A stretch of DNA of 40,717 bases from Gammaproteobacteria bacterium UBA3067 (GTDB lineage: Bacteria; Pseudomonadota; Gammaproteobacteria; Pseudomonadales; UBA3067). Made by a program: the position numbers and the translations under genes. The notes beneath the pieces were generated by a model. The model made no database searches. It had not been told where the DNA came from and saw only the letters and a program-made list of their open reading frames with translations. Location: NCBI GenBank assembly GCA_002366835.1, contig DFBZ01000159.1:1-40717 (forward strand), read 5' to 3'. Each line of letters opens with the position of its first letter. The first letter of the stretch is position 1. Shown here one piece after another: positions 26,524 through 35,393 of the stretch.

Positions 26524-28665
26524 ATGCAGGCTAACTTTAAAGAACTAAAAAGTTCATCAGAAAAACACATAAGGAAATTCGGTATGGGTGCAATCAAAAA
26601 GATTCTTCTAGTGATGTTGCTGGGAAATGTTTCTGTTGCGTGGTCGTCAGTGGCGCTTACCGGTCTTGATTTTGCGGCGCTTCCTGGGGATCAAGTGGAA
26701 ATTAGTTTGACGTTTGATGGCGCCCCTCCCAAGCCGGAGGGTTATGTGATTGAAAAACCAGCCAGGATCTCGCTCACTTTTGATGACGTGTCGAATGAAT
26801 TAAAGTCTAAGCAGCATGCGCTGGGCGTAGGCAGTGCGAGAAGTTTGACGGTTGTGGAGGCCCAAGGGCGGTCGCGAGTGATTATCGCGATGGACAGATT
26901 GCTGCCCTATCGAACCAGGTCAGAGGGTAATAAACTCTTTATCACCGTCGGCCAAAACGAGAGCCAGCAGGTGCTAGCGCAACTATCAAGCGCCTCAGGT
27001 GAAGCCGGCGGGCTAGCTTATTCGGGTGGCGAAAGTGCTAGTCAGCCTGTTTCAGGTCTGCAGAACATTGATTTCGTTCGCGGTGAGCAGGGTGAAGGCC
27101 AGGTTGTGTTGATGTTGTCTGACTCCTCTGTTGAAGTGGATATGCACGAAGAGGGCGGAAAAATTGTGGTTGAGTTGGTGGACATGCGTCTTACAGATGC
27201 GCTGCGCCGACGGCTGGACGTTAAAGACTTCGCAACACCTGTTCAATATATCGATGCAATTGAAGAAGATGGCAGCACCAAATTGCTTATTGAGGCTACT
27301 GGGCACTATGAGTATCTGGCGTACCAGACCGATAAAACCTTAACGGTGAATGTGAAACCGGTGAGCCAGCGTGAGCTGGAGAAAAATCGAAAAGACGTAT
27401 TTATGTATACAGGAGAGAAGCTGTCTCTCAACTTTCAAGACATTGAGGTGCGTTCGGTTTTGCAGTTGATCGCAGATTTCACCTCTCTGAACCTGGTGGC
27501 CAGTGATACTGTTTCTGGCAGTATTACCTTAAGATTAAAGAATGTACCTTGGGATCAGGCGCTCGAATTAATTTTGAAAACCAAAGGGTTGGACAAGCGC
27601 TTGGTTGGTAATGTGATGTTAGTGGCACCTGCCGATGAAATTGCAGCAAGGGAAAAACTTGAGCTTGAAGCAAATAAACAAGTAGAAGAGCTGGCTCCGT
27701 TACGCTCAGAGTTTGTGCAGATCAACTACGCAAAAGCGGCAGACATTCAGGCAATTCTGACCGGCGAAAGTGGTTTGTTGACTTCGCGCGGCAAATTGAT
27801 CGTGGATGAGCGCACTAATAATATTTTGTTAAATGAGACGGCCGCAAAAATCGAAGAGATTCGAGATGTTATTGCAGTGCTGGATGTGCCGGTGAAGCAA
27901 GTGCTGATTGAGGCGCGCATTGTTGTAGCGAACGAGGACTTTACCAATGAGCTTGGTGTCACTTGGGGTGGTGGTGGTTATGATACAAAAAGCCAGAGTC
28001 GTCGCAATATAATTGGTGGGTCCAGTGATACCCTTATTCAGTTGGCTAATAATGATACGGTTACCAACCCTCAGGATCTCGTGGTGGATTTAGGTGTAGT
28101 AGGCGAAGGAGCGACCAGTCTGGCTCTGGGTGTCATCAGCACCGCCTCTGGTTTGCTGGAGCTGGAGCTGTCAGCGCTAGAAGCGGAAGGTTCCGGTGAA
28201 ATTGTTTCAACACCAAAAGTTCTCACGGCTGATCAGCAGAAGGCGCGCATTTCGTCAGGTACGGAAATTCCATACCAAGAAGCATCTTCTAGTGGTGCAA
28301 CCTCTGTTTCTTTTAAGGAAGCCGTCTTGTCGCTTGAGGTTACTCCGCAAATTACGCCAGATGAAAGCATCATTATGGAAATCAAAATTAATAAAGATGC
28401 CGTTGGGGAGTTAGTGGGTAATTCGCAGATTCCTTCCGTCGATAAAAATGAAATTGAAACCACCGTGCTGGTGGGTAACGGTGAAACAGTCGTATTGGGC
28501 GGTATCTTCTCAATGGAAAGTTTTGAAAATGAGATTAGAACCCCTTTCTTCGGTAACTTGCCAATCATCGGTTTTCTCTTTCGCAAACAAGTTGTTATTG
28601 ACGAGAAGCAAGAGTTGCTGGTATTTATAACACCCAAAGTAGTAGAAGGCGTATTGTCCCGGTAG
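26524..28665 (+). CDS. pilQ: Type IV pilus secretin PilQ
   Basis: The 713-residue protein is a complete PilQ. It has a signal peptide (KKILLVMLLGNVSVAWS), two AMIN domains that bind peptidoglycan (about 40-145 and 175-295), an STN-like domain (KLSLNFQDIEVRSVLQLIAD), a secretin N0/N1 domain (FVQINYAKAADIQAILTG) and the secretin barrel core (STPKVLTADQQKARI, SGTEIPYQE, ETTVLVGNGETVVLGG, IIGFLFRK). It forms the outer-membrane pore through which the pilus passes. An alternative start at 26584 (MGAIKKILL), with AGGAA upstream, gives a shorter and more regular signal peptide and may be the true one. It ends 10 bp before a strong hairpin leading into aroK. Confidence 0.96.
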   Translation: MQANFKELKSSSEKHIRKFGMGAIKKILLVMLLGNVSVAWSSVALTGLDFAALPGDQVEISLTFDGAPPKPEGYVIEKPARISLTFDDVSNELKSKQHALGVGSARSLTVVEAQGRSRVIIAMDRLLPYRTRSEGNKLFITVGQNESQQVLAQLSSASGEAGGLAYSGGESASQPVSGLQNIDFVRGEQGEGQVVLMLSDSSVEVDMHEEGGKIVVELVDMRLTDALRRRLDVKDFATPVQYIDAIEEDGSTKLLIEATGHYEYLAYQTDKTLTVNVKPVSQRELEKNRKDVFMYTGEKLSLNFQDIEVRSVLQLIADFTSLNLVASDTVSGSITLRLKNVPWDQALELILKTKGLDKRLVGNVMLVAPADEIAAREKLELEANKQVEELAPLRSEFVQINYAKAADIQAILTGESGLLTSRGKLIVDERTNNILLNETAAKIEEIRDVIAVLDVPVKQVLIEARIVVANEDFTNELGVTWGGGGYDTKSQSRRNIIGGSSDTLIQLANNDTVTNPQDLVVDLGVVGEGATSLALGVISTASGLLELELSALEAEGSGEIVSTPKVLTADQQKARISSGTEIPYQEASSSGATSVSFKEAVLSLEVTPQITPDESIIMEIKINKDAVGELVGNSQIPSVDKNEIETTVLVGNGETVVLGGIFSMESFENEIRTPFFGNLPIIGFLFRKQVVIDEKQELLVFITPKVVEGVLSR

Positions 28666-28675
28666 TGGTGTTTTC

Positions 28676-28697
28676 CCTCGACCCGTCCGGGTCGAGG
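28676..28697 (+). promoter_or_regulatory. Perfect 10-bp hairpin covering the aroK ribosome-binding site
   Basis: CCTCGACCCG at 28676-28685 is perfectly complementary to CGGGTCGAGG at 28688-28697. The GAGGA ribosome-binding site of aroK (28694-28698, about 6 bases before the ATG at 28705) is mostly inside the right arm. No T tract follows, so this is not a standard terminator. In mRNA reading through from pilQ the stem would hide the aroK site. It may lower aroK translation relative to the pil genes, stabilise the upstream mRNA end, or bind a regulator as DNA. Confidence 0.65.
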
Positions 28698-28704
28698 ATC
28701 AAGT

Positions 28705-29217
28705 ATGAAATCTAAAATAAGTATTTTCTTTGTTGGGCCTATGGGGGCGGGGAAAACCACCATAGGCCGAACACTTTCCGAACAGTTGCACACCGATTTT
28801 TTCGATACAGACCAGGAGATAGAGCACCGTACCGGCGCTGATATACCGTGGATTTTTGATGTCGAGGGGGAGTCGGGGTTCCGTGATCGTGAAGTCGCTG
28901 TTATTGATGAGCTGACGCAAATGCAAGGCGTCGTGCTGGCAACTGGCGGCGGCGCGGTTCTACGGGATGAAAACCGTAAGCACCTAGCAAGTCGGGGATT
29001 TGTAGTTTATCTGAAGGCTTCCGTTGATGATTTATTAATTCGAACGAGCCGTGATAAACGCCGTCCTTTGCTGCAAAAGACAGACCGCCGTAAAGTGCTT
29101 GGTGATATCATGTCTGCCCGAGGACCTCTGTATGAAGAGGTGGCTGATGTGATCATTGTAACCGGTAGGAATAGCGTTAAAGATGTCGTCGCGGAAGTGC
29201 TTCGTCAACTGCCCTAG
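28705..29217 (+). CDS. aroK: Shikimate kinase
   Basis: The 170-residue enzyme has Walker A GPMGAGKTTIGR (about 10-21), the shikimate-binding DTDQEIEHRTG (Asp of the DxD pair), FRDREVAVI, the glycine-rich GGGAV and the lid segment RTSRDKRRPLL with its Arg. It phosphorylates shikimate in the fifth step of the chorismate pathway. It follows pilQ by 39 bp and precedes aroB, as in most gammaproteobacteria, so it may be read from the pil promoter. The hairpin over its ribosome-binding site is unusual. Confidence 0.96.
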   Translation: MKSKISIFFVGPMGAGKTTIGRTLSEQLHTDFFDTDQEIEHRTGADIPWIFDVEGESGFRDREVAVIDELTQMQGVVLATGGGAVLRDENRKHLASRGFVVYLKASVDDLLIRTSRDKRRPLLQKTDRRKVLGDIMSARGPLYEEVADVIIVTGRNSVKDVVAEVLRQLP

Positions 29218-29507
29218 AGCCCCTCTCTTTAACCCAGAAATCGTAGTAAGGTGAGAAAAAGAGCTGTATTCACCTGTTGCACCTAGAAAAATATAAAAAA
29301 TCGTGGTTATCTTACTGGTAGTGAGAAGTTTTTATATTTTTCCAAGTGCAATAACTGGATGCGCGGATTTTCGTGATTCTACTGCGGTTTCTAGGTTTAA
29401 TTCAGCCACAGCCCAGTTCTTTTATAAAACTCCAGTCAGTCTAGAGGCGGGTTTAGGCCTTTTTGTTCGTGCCCCTGCAGTATTAAAAACGAATTCAGGA
29501 GTTGATA
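29218..29507. other. aroK-aroB spacer of 290 bp
   Basis: The gap between aroK and aroB is long for this gene pair. The stretch is AT-rich in its centre (29285-29345) and has no credible gene; one open frame through it shows no protein-like pattern. It may hold a separate aroB promoter, but no good -35/-10 pair was found. Confidence 0.35.
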
Positions 29508-30596
29508 GTGGAAGTAGTGACCGTTGACTTGGGTGAGCGCAGCTATCCTATTTATATTGGTGGGGGAGTTTTGTCTTCACCTCAGTTGTTGCGCCGGCAT
29601 ATCCATGGCAACCAGGTAATGGTGGTAACGAACGAAGTGGTTGCGCCCTTATATCTGCAGCAAGTGCTCGATCTATTGTCGGGCCTCCAGTGTGATACGG
29701 TTATTTTGCCCGACGGAGAGCAGCATAAAACCCTTCACACTATGGAGAAAATCTTCGACGGCCTGATGGCCAAGGGCCACAATCGTACAACGACACTCAT
29801 TGCCTTGGGTGGCGGCGTGGTTGGTGATATCACTGGTTTTGCCGCGGCATCGTTTCAGCGGGGTATTAATTTTATACAGATCCCGACAACGGTGCTTTCC
29901 CAAGTGGACTCCTCCGTGGGGGGGAAGACGGGGGTGAATCATGCGCTTGGGAAAAATATGATCGGTGCTTTCCATCAGCCTCAATGTGTTTTGATTGATA
30001 CACACACCTTATCAACCTTGCCTGCGAGAGAGGTGGCAGCAGGGCTTGCTGAAGTGGTGAAGTACGGTTTGATCGATGATGCGCCATTTTTTCACTGGCT
30101 TGAGCAGAACATGAAAGAACTGGTAGCGCTGGAAAGCACTCCGTTAACTTATGCCATCAAGCATGCCTGTGAATGCAAGGCCAGGGTGGTTGCCCAAGAT
30201 GAAAAAGAATCTGGCGTGAGGGCTTTGTTGAATTTGGGGCATACCTTCGGTCACGCGATTGAGACCAAGTGCGGTTACGGAGAATACGTGCACGGCGAGG
30301 CCGTGGCTATCGGTATGAATATGGCTGCTGACCTCTCTCATCGAATGGGGTGGATAAGCCTTAAAGAGGCGCGGTCGGTGGGTAATCTGTTGCTTGAGGC
30401 TGATTTGCCTATATACCCCCCTGAGTCCATGGGCGCGGATGACTTTCTATCAGCAATGGCGCTTGATAAAAAAACTATCAATAAGAGTTTGCGTTTGATA
30501 TTGATGAAACAGGTTGGCCAGTCGGTCATTACTGACCAGTTTGAGGAGGCCTTGCTTCAACAAACATTGTCTGCCGGTAAGTCTTTGTGTTCATGA
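29508..30596 (+). CDS. aroB: 3-dehydroquinate synthase
   Basis: The 362-residue enzyme starts MEVVTVDLGERSYPIYIGGG, close to other AroB proteins. It has the NAD-binding GGGVVGDITGFAAASFQRGI, the active-site PTTVLSQVDSSVGGKTGVNH, and the zinc ligands in ALLNLGHTFGHAIE and VHGEAVAIGM. It converts DAHP to 3-dehydroquinate, the second step of the shikimate pathway. The GTG at 29508 is preferred because AGGAG ends 6 bases before it; the TTG at 29502 directly abuts the same site. In most relatives a damX-like SPOR gene follows; here the next gene is gltB after about 190 bp. Confidence 0.96.
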   Translation: MEVVTVDLGERSYPIYIGGGVLSSPQLLRRHIHGNQVMVVTNEVVAPLYLQQVLDLLSGLQCDTVILPDGEQHKTLHTMEKIFDGLMAKGHNRTTTLIALGGGVVGDITGFAAASFQRGINFIQIPTTVLSQVDSSVGGKTGVNHALGKNMIGAFHQPQCVLIDTHTLSTLPAREVAAGLAEVVKYGLIDDAPFFHWLEQNMKELVALESTPLTYAIKHACECKARVVAQDEKESGVRALLNLGHTFGHAIETKCGYGEYVHGEAVAIGMNMAADLSHRMGWISLKEARSVGNLLLEADLPIYPPESMGADDFLSAMALDKKTINKSLRLILMKQVGQSVITDQFEEALLQQTLSAGKSLCS

Positions 30597-30680
30597 AGAT
30601 TTAAGCGGGCTTCCGCCTTCGGGTAGCACCGCTACCTTAGTTAAGTGTGTAATCGTCAATATCTGTGAAATCGCTTTAGT

Positions 30681-30709
30681 TTGAGGAATTGCGCATTCAC
30701 AGGTAAAAT
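30681..30709 (+). promoter_or_regulatory. Candidate sigma-70 promoter for gltBD
   Basis: TTGAGG at 30681-30686 and TAAAAT at 30704-30709 are separated by exactly 17 bp, about 80 bp before gltB. The -10 matches consensus at five of six positions and the -35 at four of six. This supports gltBD being its own transcription unit, separate from aroB. Confidence 0.5.
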
Positions 30710-30790
30710 GTGTCTCCCTTTTTTTACTGTTAGGGCCTGTTCCACAAGGGGTTCTAATGTAAGTATCTGTATTTTAATAGGAAATGCTTG

Positions 30791-33700
30791 ATGACTTCGA
30801 GTTCAGCTAAGAATCTTGGGCTTTATCGTCCTGGTGAATTCAAGGACAACTGTGGCTTTGGCCTGATTGCACACATAGAAGGCGAGGCGTCACATGACCT
30901 GTTAACGACGGCAATTGATGCGCTAACCAGAATGACGCACCGGGGTGGAATCGCAGCGGATGGGCGTACTGGCGATGGCTGCGGTTTGTTGCTAAAAAAG
31001 CCGGATACTTTTTTGCGAGAAATAGGTAAGCAGCTTTTTGGTGGCTTGTCGGCAAGCTATGCTGTTGGCATGATTTTCCTCAATAAAGAGGATAAAATGG
31101 CGGCGGTTGCAAAAAAAGAGTTAGAAGAGGCCATTACCTTACAGGGTCTTGACGTTGCAGGGTGGCGGGAAGTCCCCTTTGATTCATCGGTATGCGGCCC
31201 CATTGCCTTGGAAACTTTGCCTCGAATTGAACAGGTTTTTGTCAATGCGCCAGAAATGAGCGATGCAGATCTTAACCTCAAGCTCTATTTTGCTCGTCGG
31301 ATTGCTGAAAAGCGCCTGAAGAGTGATGAAAGCTTTTATGTTTCCAGTTTGTCTGCATCGGTTATTTCCTACAAGGGCCTTGTTATGCCTGTGGATCTGC
31401 CGCGCTTTTATCTTGATTTGGCAGACGAAAAATTAGCCACGGCCATCGTGGTTTTTCATCAGCGCTTTTCAACCAATACCCAGCCACGTTGGCCTTTGGC
31501 TCAGCCATTCCGCTATCTGGCCCATAATGGTGAGATTAATACCATATGGGGTAATCGAAACTGGTCAGTGGCAAGAACCAGCAAGTTCAATAGTGAGCGG
31601 CTTGGCGACCTTGATGTGATTTCGCCGCTGGTAAACAGGGAAGGCTCTGACTCCTCCAGCCTTGATAATATGCTCGAGGTATTGGTGAGTGGAGGTATGG
31701 ATTTATTTCGCGCAGTGCGCACGCTTGTACCACCTGCCTGGCAGAACATGGATAACATGGATGCCGAATTGAGGGCATTTTACGAGTATAACTCCATGCA
31801 TATGGAGCCCTGGGATGGCCCTGCAGGTCTGGTGTTTACTGATGGCCGTTACGCAGTGTGTATGCTGGATCGTAATGGCTTGCGCCCATCGCGCTGGGTC
31901 ACCACGCGCAAAGGTTATATTGTTGTTGCTTCAGAAGCAGGTGTTACGGACGAGAAGCCAGAGGATGTTCTGTCCAAAGGACGTGTTGGGCCTGGTCAGA
32001 TATTGGTTGTTGATACCGAAAGCGGTGAGTTGTTGCATACTCAGGATATTGATAATCGCTTGAAAGCAGGTCAGCCCTATAAAAAGTGGTTACGTGAGCG
32101 CAGCAAGCGCATTCAGTCGACACTGAAGCGCTCTGTTGATAGTAGCGAGCCTCTTGATTCGCAGGTGTTAAAGGTTTATCAAAAACGTTTTCAGTTGACA
32201 CTTGAAGAGCGAGAGCAGGTGCTGCGACCCCTCGCGGAAAATGGTCAGGAGGCGACAGGTTCTATGGGGGACGATACTCCCATGGCTGTTTTGTCGCTTC
32301 GTAAGCGCTCTCTTTATGACTACTTTAGACAGCAGTTTGCACAGGTTACCAATCCTCCCATTGATCCGCTGCGTGAAGCGGTGGTCATGTCTCTGGAAAC
32401 TTGTGTTGGCCGTGAGCTGAGTTTGTTTCAAGAAACAGCGGAGCATGCTGATCGCGCTATCCTGACCTCACCAGTACTGTCCCATTATAAGCTTGACCGC
32501 CTTCTCGCATTGCCAGATTCTGAGTACGCGAATGAGTACCTGTCGTTACATTACGACCCAGCCGTAGGGCTAGAGGAAGCAATCAAAAACCTGTGTGCGA
32601 AAGCAGAAGCAGCGGTCATGAACGGCAAGGTAATTGTGGTGCTGTCGGATGCGAAGCTGGAAAAAGGCAAGCAAACGATTCATGCGCTTATGGCAACAGG
32701 GGCAGTTCACCACCACTTGACCGCGAAAGGTTTGCGCTGTGATGCCAACTTGATTATTGAAACCGCAACAGTGCGGGATACGCATCACTTTGCAAGCTTG
32801 ATTGGTTTTGGTGCCACTGCAGTTTACCCCTTCTTGGCGCTGGAGGTGATTGCGCAGCAGGTTCGAATGGGCGGAATAGTAAGTGATGCTGAAACAGCCC
32901 AAACAAACTACCTGAAGGGTATCAACAAAGGCTTGATGAAAATCATGTCCAAAATGGGGATCTCCACCATCGCCTCGTACCGGGGCGCGCAATTGTTTGA
33001 AGCGGTGGGGCTTCACAATGACGTAGTGAATCTCTGTTTTTGTGGTGTGACTAGCCGTATTCAAGGGGCGACATTTTCTGATTTTGAGCTTGATCAGCAA
33101 CACTTGGCGAAGAATGCCTGGTTAGACCGGAAGCCCATTGAGCCAGGGGGCATGCACAAATATGTACATGGTCAGGAATATCACGCGTTTAATCCCGATG
33201 TAGTGCACGCTCTTCACCAGGCGGTTCATTCCGGAGAAATGTCCGATTACCGGGTTTATGCGAACCTTGTTCAGGATCGTCCGGTGGCGGCAATTCGGGA
33301 CTTGTTCAGCCTACGTGAAGACCTTGGCTCTATTGATATCGACCAAGTGCAGCCTATTGAAGAAATTCTGCCTCGTTTTGACTCAGCTGGGATGTCGCTG
33401 GGTGCCCTGTCGCCAGAGGCACACGAGGCCATCGCCACTGCAATGAACCGTCTGGGTGGCCGCTCAAACTCAGGAGAAGGCGGGGAAGACTCCGTTCGCT
33501 TTGGAACTGAGAAGCTTTCCAAAATCAAGCAAGTGGCTTCTGGCCGATTTGGCGTGACACCACACTACCTGGTGAATGCCGAAGTGCTGCAAATCAAGGT
33601 TGCCCAGGGTGCAAAACCAGGGGAAGGTGGCCAGCTTCCCGGTGGCAAGGTGAACAGCCTTATCGCTCGTTTACGTTATTCTGTGCCGGGTGTCACTCTT

Positions 33701-35254
33701 ATTTCACCGCCTCCTCACCATGATATTTACTCCATCGAGGATTTGGCTCAACTAATTTTTGACCTTAAACAGGTCAACCCTAAAGCGTTAGTGTCTGTGA
33801 AGCTGGTGTCCGAGCCTGGCGTAGGCACTATTGCCTCGGGTGTAGCTAAAGCCTACGCAGACCTGATTACTATCTCCGGCTATGACGGCGGCACAGCGGC
33901 TAGCCCGATCACTTCTATTCGTTACGCCGGCTCTCCGTGGGAGCTCGGTGTGAGCGAGGCGCACCAGGCATTACGCAGTAATGATTTGCGTGACAAAGTT
34001 CGCTTGCAGGTTGATGGTGGATTAAAGGGTGGCCTGGATGTCGTGAAGGCCGCCATCTTGGGTGGCGAAAGCTTTGGGTTTGGTACGATCCCCATGATAG
34101 CGCTGGGTTGTAAGTATTTGAGAATCTGTCACCTGAATAACTGCGCCACGGGTGTTGCCACCCAGCATGAAAAGCTACGTTCTGAACATTTTCACGGCGG
34201 CGCAGAGAATGTGATGAATTTCTTTCGCTTTGTTGCGGAAGAAACTCGGGAGTGGATGGCCGTGTTGGGCGTCAGCCGACTCGAAGATCTGGTGGGGCGA
34301 ACGGACCTTATCGAGGTTCTCGATGGTTATACTGAAAAACAACAAGGGCTGGACCTGAGTCCCATCCTGGGCAATGATGCTATTCCTGCTGATAAGCCGC
34401 ATTTTTGCACCAGTGATAGTAACGACCCCTTTGATAAGGGCGAGCTGGCCGAGCAAATCGTTGCAGAGGTGCTACCTGTTGTTGAAGCTAAAAAGGGTGG
34501 TGAGTTCAGTTATGACGTTAAGAATTACCACCGATCTATCGGAGCCCGCCTGTCAGGTGAAATCGCCTTGCGTTATGGAAATCAGGGTATGGCGCAAAAC
34601 CCAGTCACTTTGAATTTAAAGGGCACGGCAGGTCAAAGCTTCGGCGTATGGAATGCGGGCGGTTTAAATATGATCCTCGATGGGGATGCCAATGATTATG
34701 TTGGTAAAGGTATGGCCGGTGGTAAGCTGGTTATACGGCCTCATCAGGGCAGTGGTTTCAAAAGTCAGGAGGCCGCTATTGTTGGTAATACTTGTTTGTA
34801 TGGCGCCACCGGCGGAAAACTTTATGCGGCGGGTGTAGCAGGCGAGCGTTTTGGTGTTCGTAATTCGGGAGCACATGCGATTGTGGAAGGCGCTGGAGAT
34901 CACTGCTGTGAATATATGACCGGTGGCATTGTTACGGTATTAGGCCCTACAGGTTGTAACTTTGGAGCAGGTATGACCGGTGGGTTTGCCTACGTGCTGG
35001 ATATGGAAAACCGTTTCTTTGATCGCATTAATTCAGAGTTAATAGAGCTGGATCGAATTACCGACGAAGACACTGAAGCCTACCGAAACCATTTGCTTTC
35101 CCTGATTGAGGAGCATGTGGCAGAAACAGGTAGCGCTTGGGGCGCGGAAATTCGTGATGACTTCGCCAGCTACCTGGGTAAGTTCTGGTTAGTCACGCCG
35201 AAAGCAGCAAGTCTGGATAAGCTGCTCTCCACTACGCGCTCAAGGCCGGAGTAA
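30791..35254 (+). CDS. gltB: Glutamate synthase (NADPH), large subunit
   Basis: The 1487-residue protein has the full GltB layout. After a short propeptide comes the type II glutamine amidotransferase domain with nucleophile Cys in DNCGFGLIAHIEG. The central domain follows, then the FMN-binding synthase domain (SGYDGGTAASP, LQVDGGLKGGLDVVKA) with the 3Fe-4S cluster Cys in GCKYLRICHLNNCATGVATQ, and the C-terminal beta-helix with repeated G-x-x-G-x-x-x-G motifs (GKGMAGGKLVIRP, GATGGKLYAAG). It transfers the amide of glutamine to 2-oxoglutarate. The ATG at 30791 is taken as start (an in-frame TTG precedes it). It pairs with gltD 139 bp downstream. Confidence 0.97.
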   Translation: MTSSSAKNLGLYRPGEFKDNCGFGLIAHIEGEASHDLLTTAIDALTRMTHRGGIAADGRTGDGCGLLLKKPDTFLREIGKQLFGGLSASYAVGMIFLNKEDKMAAVAKKELEEAITLQGLDVAGWREVPFDSSVCGPIALETLPRIEQVFVNAPEMSDADLNLKLYFARRIAEKRLKSDESFYVSSLSASVISYKGLVMPVDLPRFYLDLADEKLATAIVVFHQRFSTNTQPRWPLAQPFRYLAHNGEINTIWGNRNWSVARTSKFNSERLGDLDVISPLVNREGSDSSSLDNMLEVLVSGGMDLFRAVRTLVPPAWQNMDNMDAELRAFYEYNSMHMEPWDGPAGLVFTDGRYAVCMLDRNGLRPSRWVTTRKGYIVVASEAGVTDEKPEDVLSKGRVGPGQILVVDTESGELLHTQDIDNRLKAGQPYKKWLRERSKRIQSTLKRSVDSSEPLDSQVLKVYQKRFQLTLEEREQVLRPLAENGQEATGSMGDDTPMAVLSLRKRSLYDYFRQQFAQVTNPPIDPLREAVVMSLETCVGRELSLFQETAEHADRAILTSPVLSHYKLDRLLALPDSEYANEYLSLHYDPAVGLEEAIKNLCAKAEAAVMNGKVIVVLSDAKLEKGKQTIHALMATGAVHHHLTAKGLRCDANLIIETATVRDTHHFASLIGFGATAVYPFLALEVIAQQVRMGGIVSDAETAQTNYLKGINKGLMKIMSKMGISTIASYRGAQLFEAVGLHNDVVNLCFCGVTSRIQGATFSDFELDQQHLAKNAWLDRKPIEPGGMHKYVHGQEYHAFNPDVVHALHQAVHSGEMSDYRVYANLVQDRPVAAIRDLFSLREDLGSIDIDQVQPIEEILPRFDSAGMSLGALSPEAHEAIATAMNRLGGRSNSGEGGEDSVRFGTEKLSKIKQVASGRFGVTPHYLVNAEVLQIKVAQGAKPGEGGQLPGGKVNSLIARLRYSVPGVTLISPPPHHDIYSIEDLAQLIFDLKQVNPKALVSVKLVSEPGVGTIASGVAKAYADLITISGYDGGTAASPITSIRYAGSPWELGVSEAHQALRSNDLRDKVRLQVDGGLKGGLDVVKAAILGGESFGFGTIPMIALGCKYLRICHLNNCATGVATQHEKLRSEHFHGGAENVMNFFRFVAEETREWMAVLGVSRLEDLVGRTDLIEVLDGYTEKQQGLDLSPILGNDAIPADKPHFCTSDSNDPFDKGELAEQIVAEVLPVVEAKKGGEFSYDVKNYHRSIGARLSGEIALRYGNQGMAQNPVTLNLKGTAGQSFGVWNAGGLNMILDGDANDYVGKGMAGGKLVIRPHQGSGFKSQEAAIVGNTCLYGATGGKLYAAGVAGERFGVRNSGAHAIVEGAGDHCCEYMTGGIVTVLGPTGCNFGAGMTGGFAYVLDMENRFFDRINSELIELDRITDEDTEAYRNHLLSLIEEHVAETGSAWGAEIRDDFASYLGKFWLVTPKAASLDKLLSTTRSRPE

Positions 35255-35393
35255 GCAAGGTCTTCACTTCGGTAAATAAAGGTGCAAAAAGAATTTAATT
35301 GAGGTCTGCAGGGTGGTTTCGTTACCGGCTTTAATAAGCTGGGCCAGTTATCCTGCATTGATCCAGTAAGAAAAAGTTTAGAGGGCTTGCTTA

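Noticed and set aside
29303..29527. Open frame in the aroK-aroB gap
   Set aside because: No domain or signal logic, poor start context, and it runs into the aroB start.
32570..33103. Open frame antisense to gltB
   Set aside because: It lies fully inside gltB, whose domains are continuous here, and has no domain signal.
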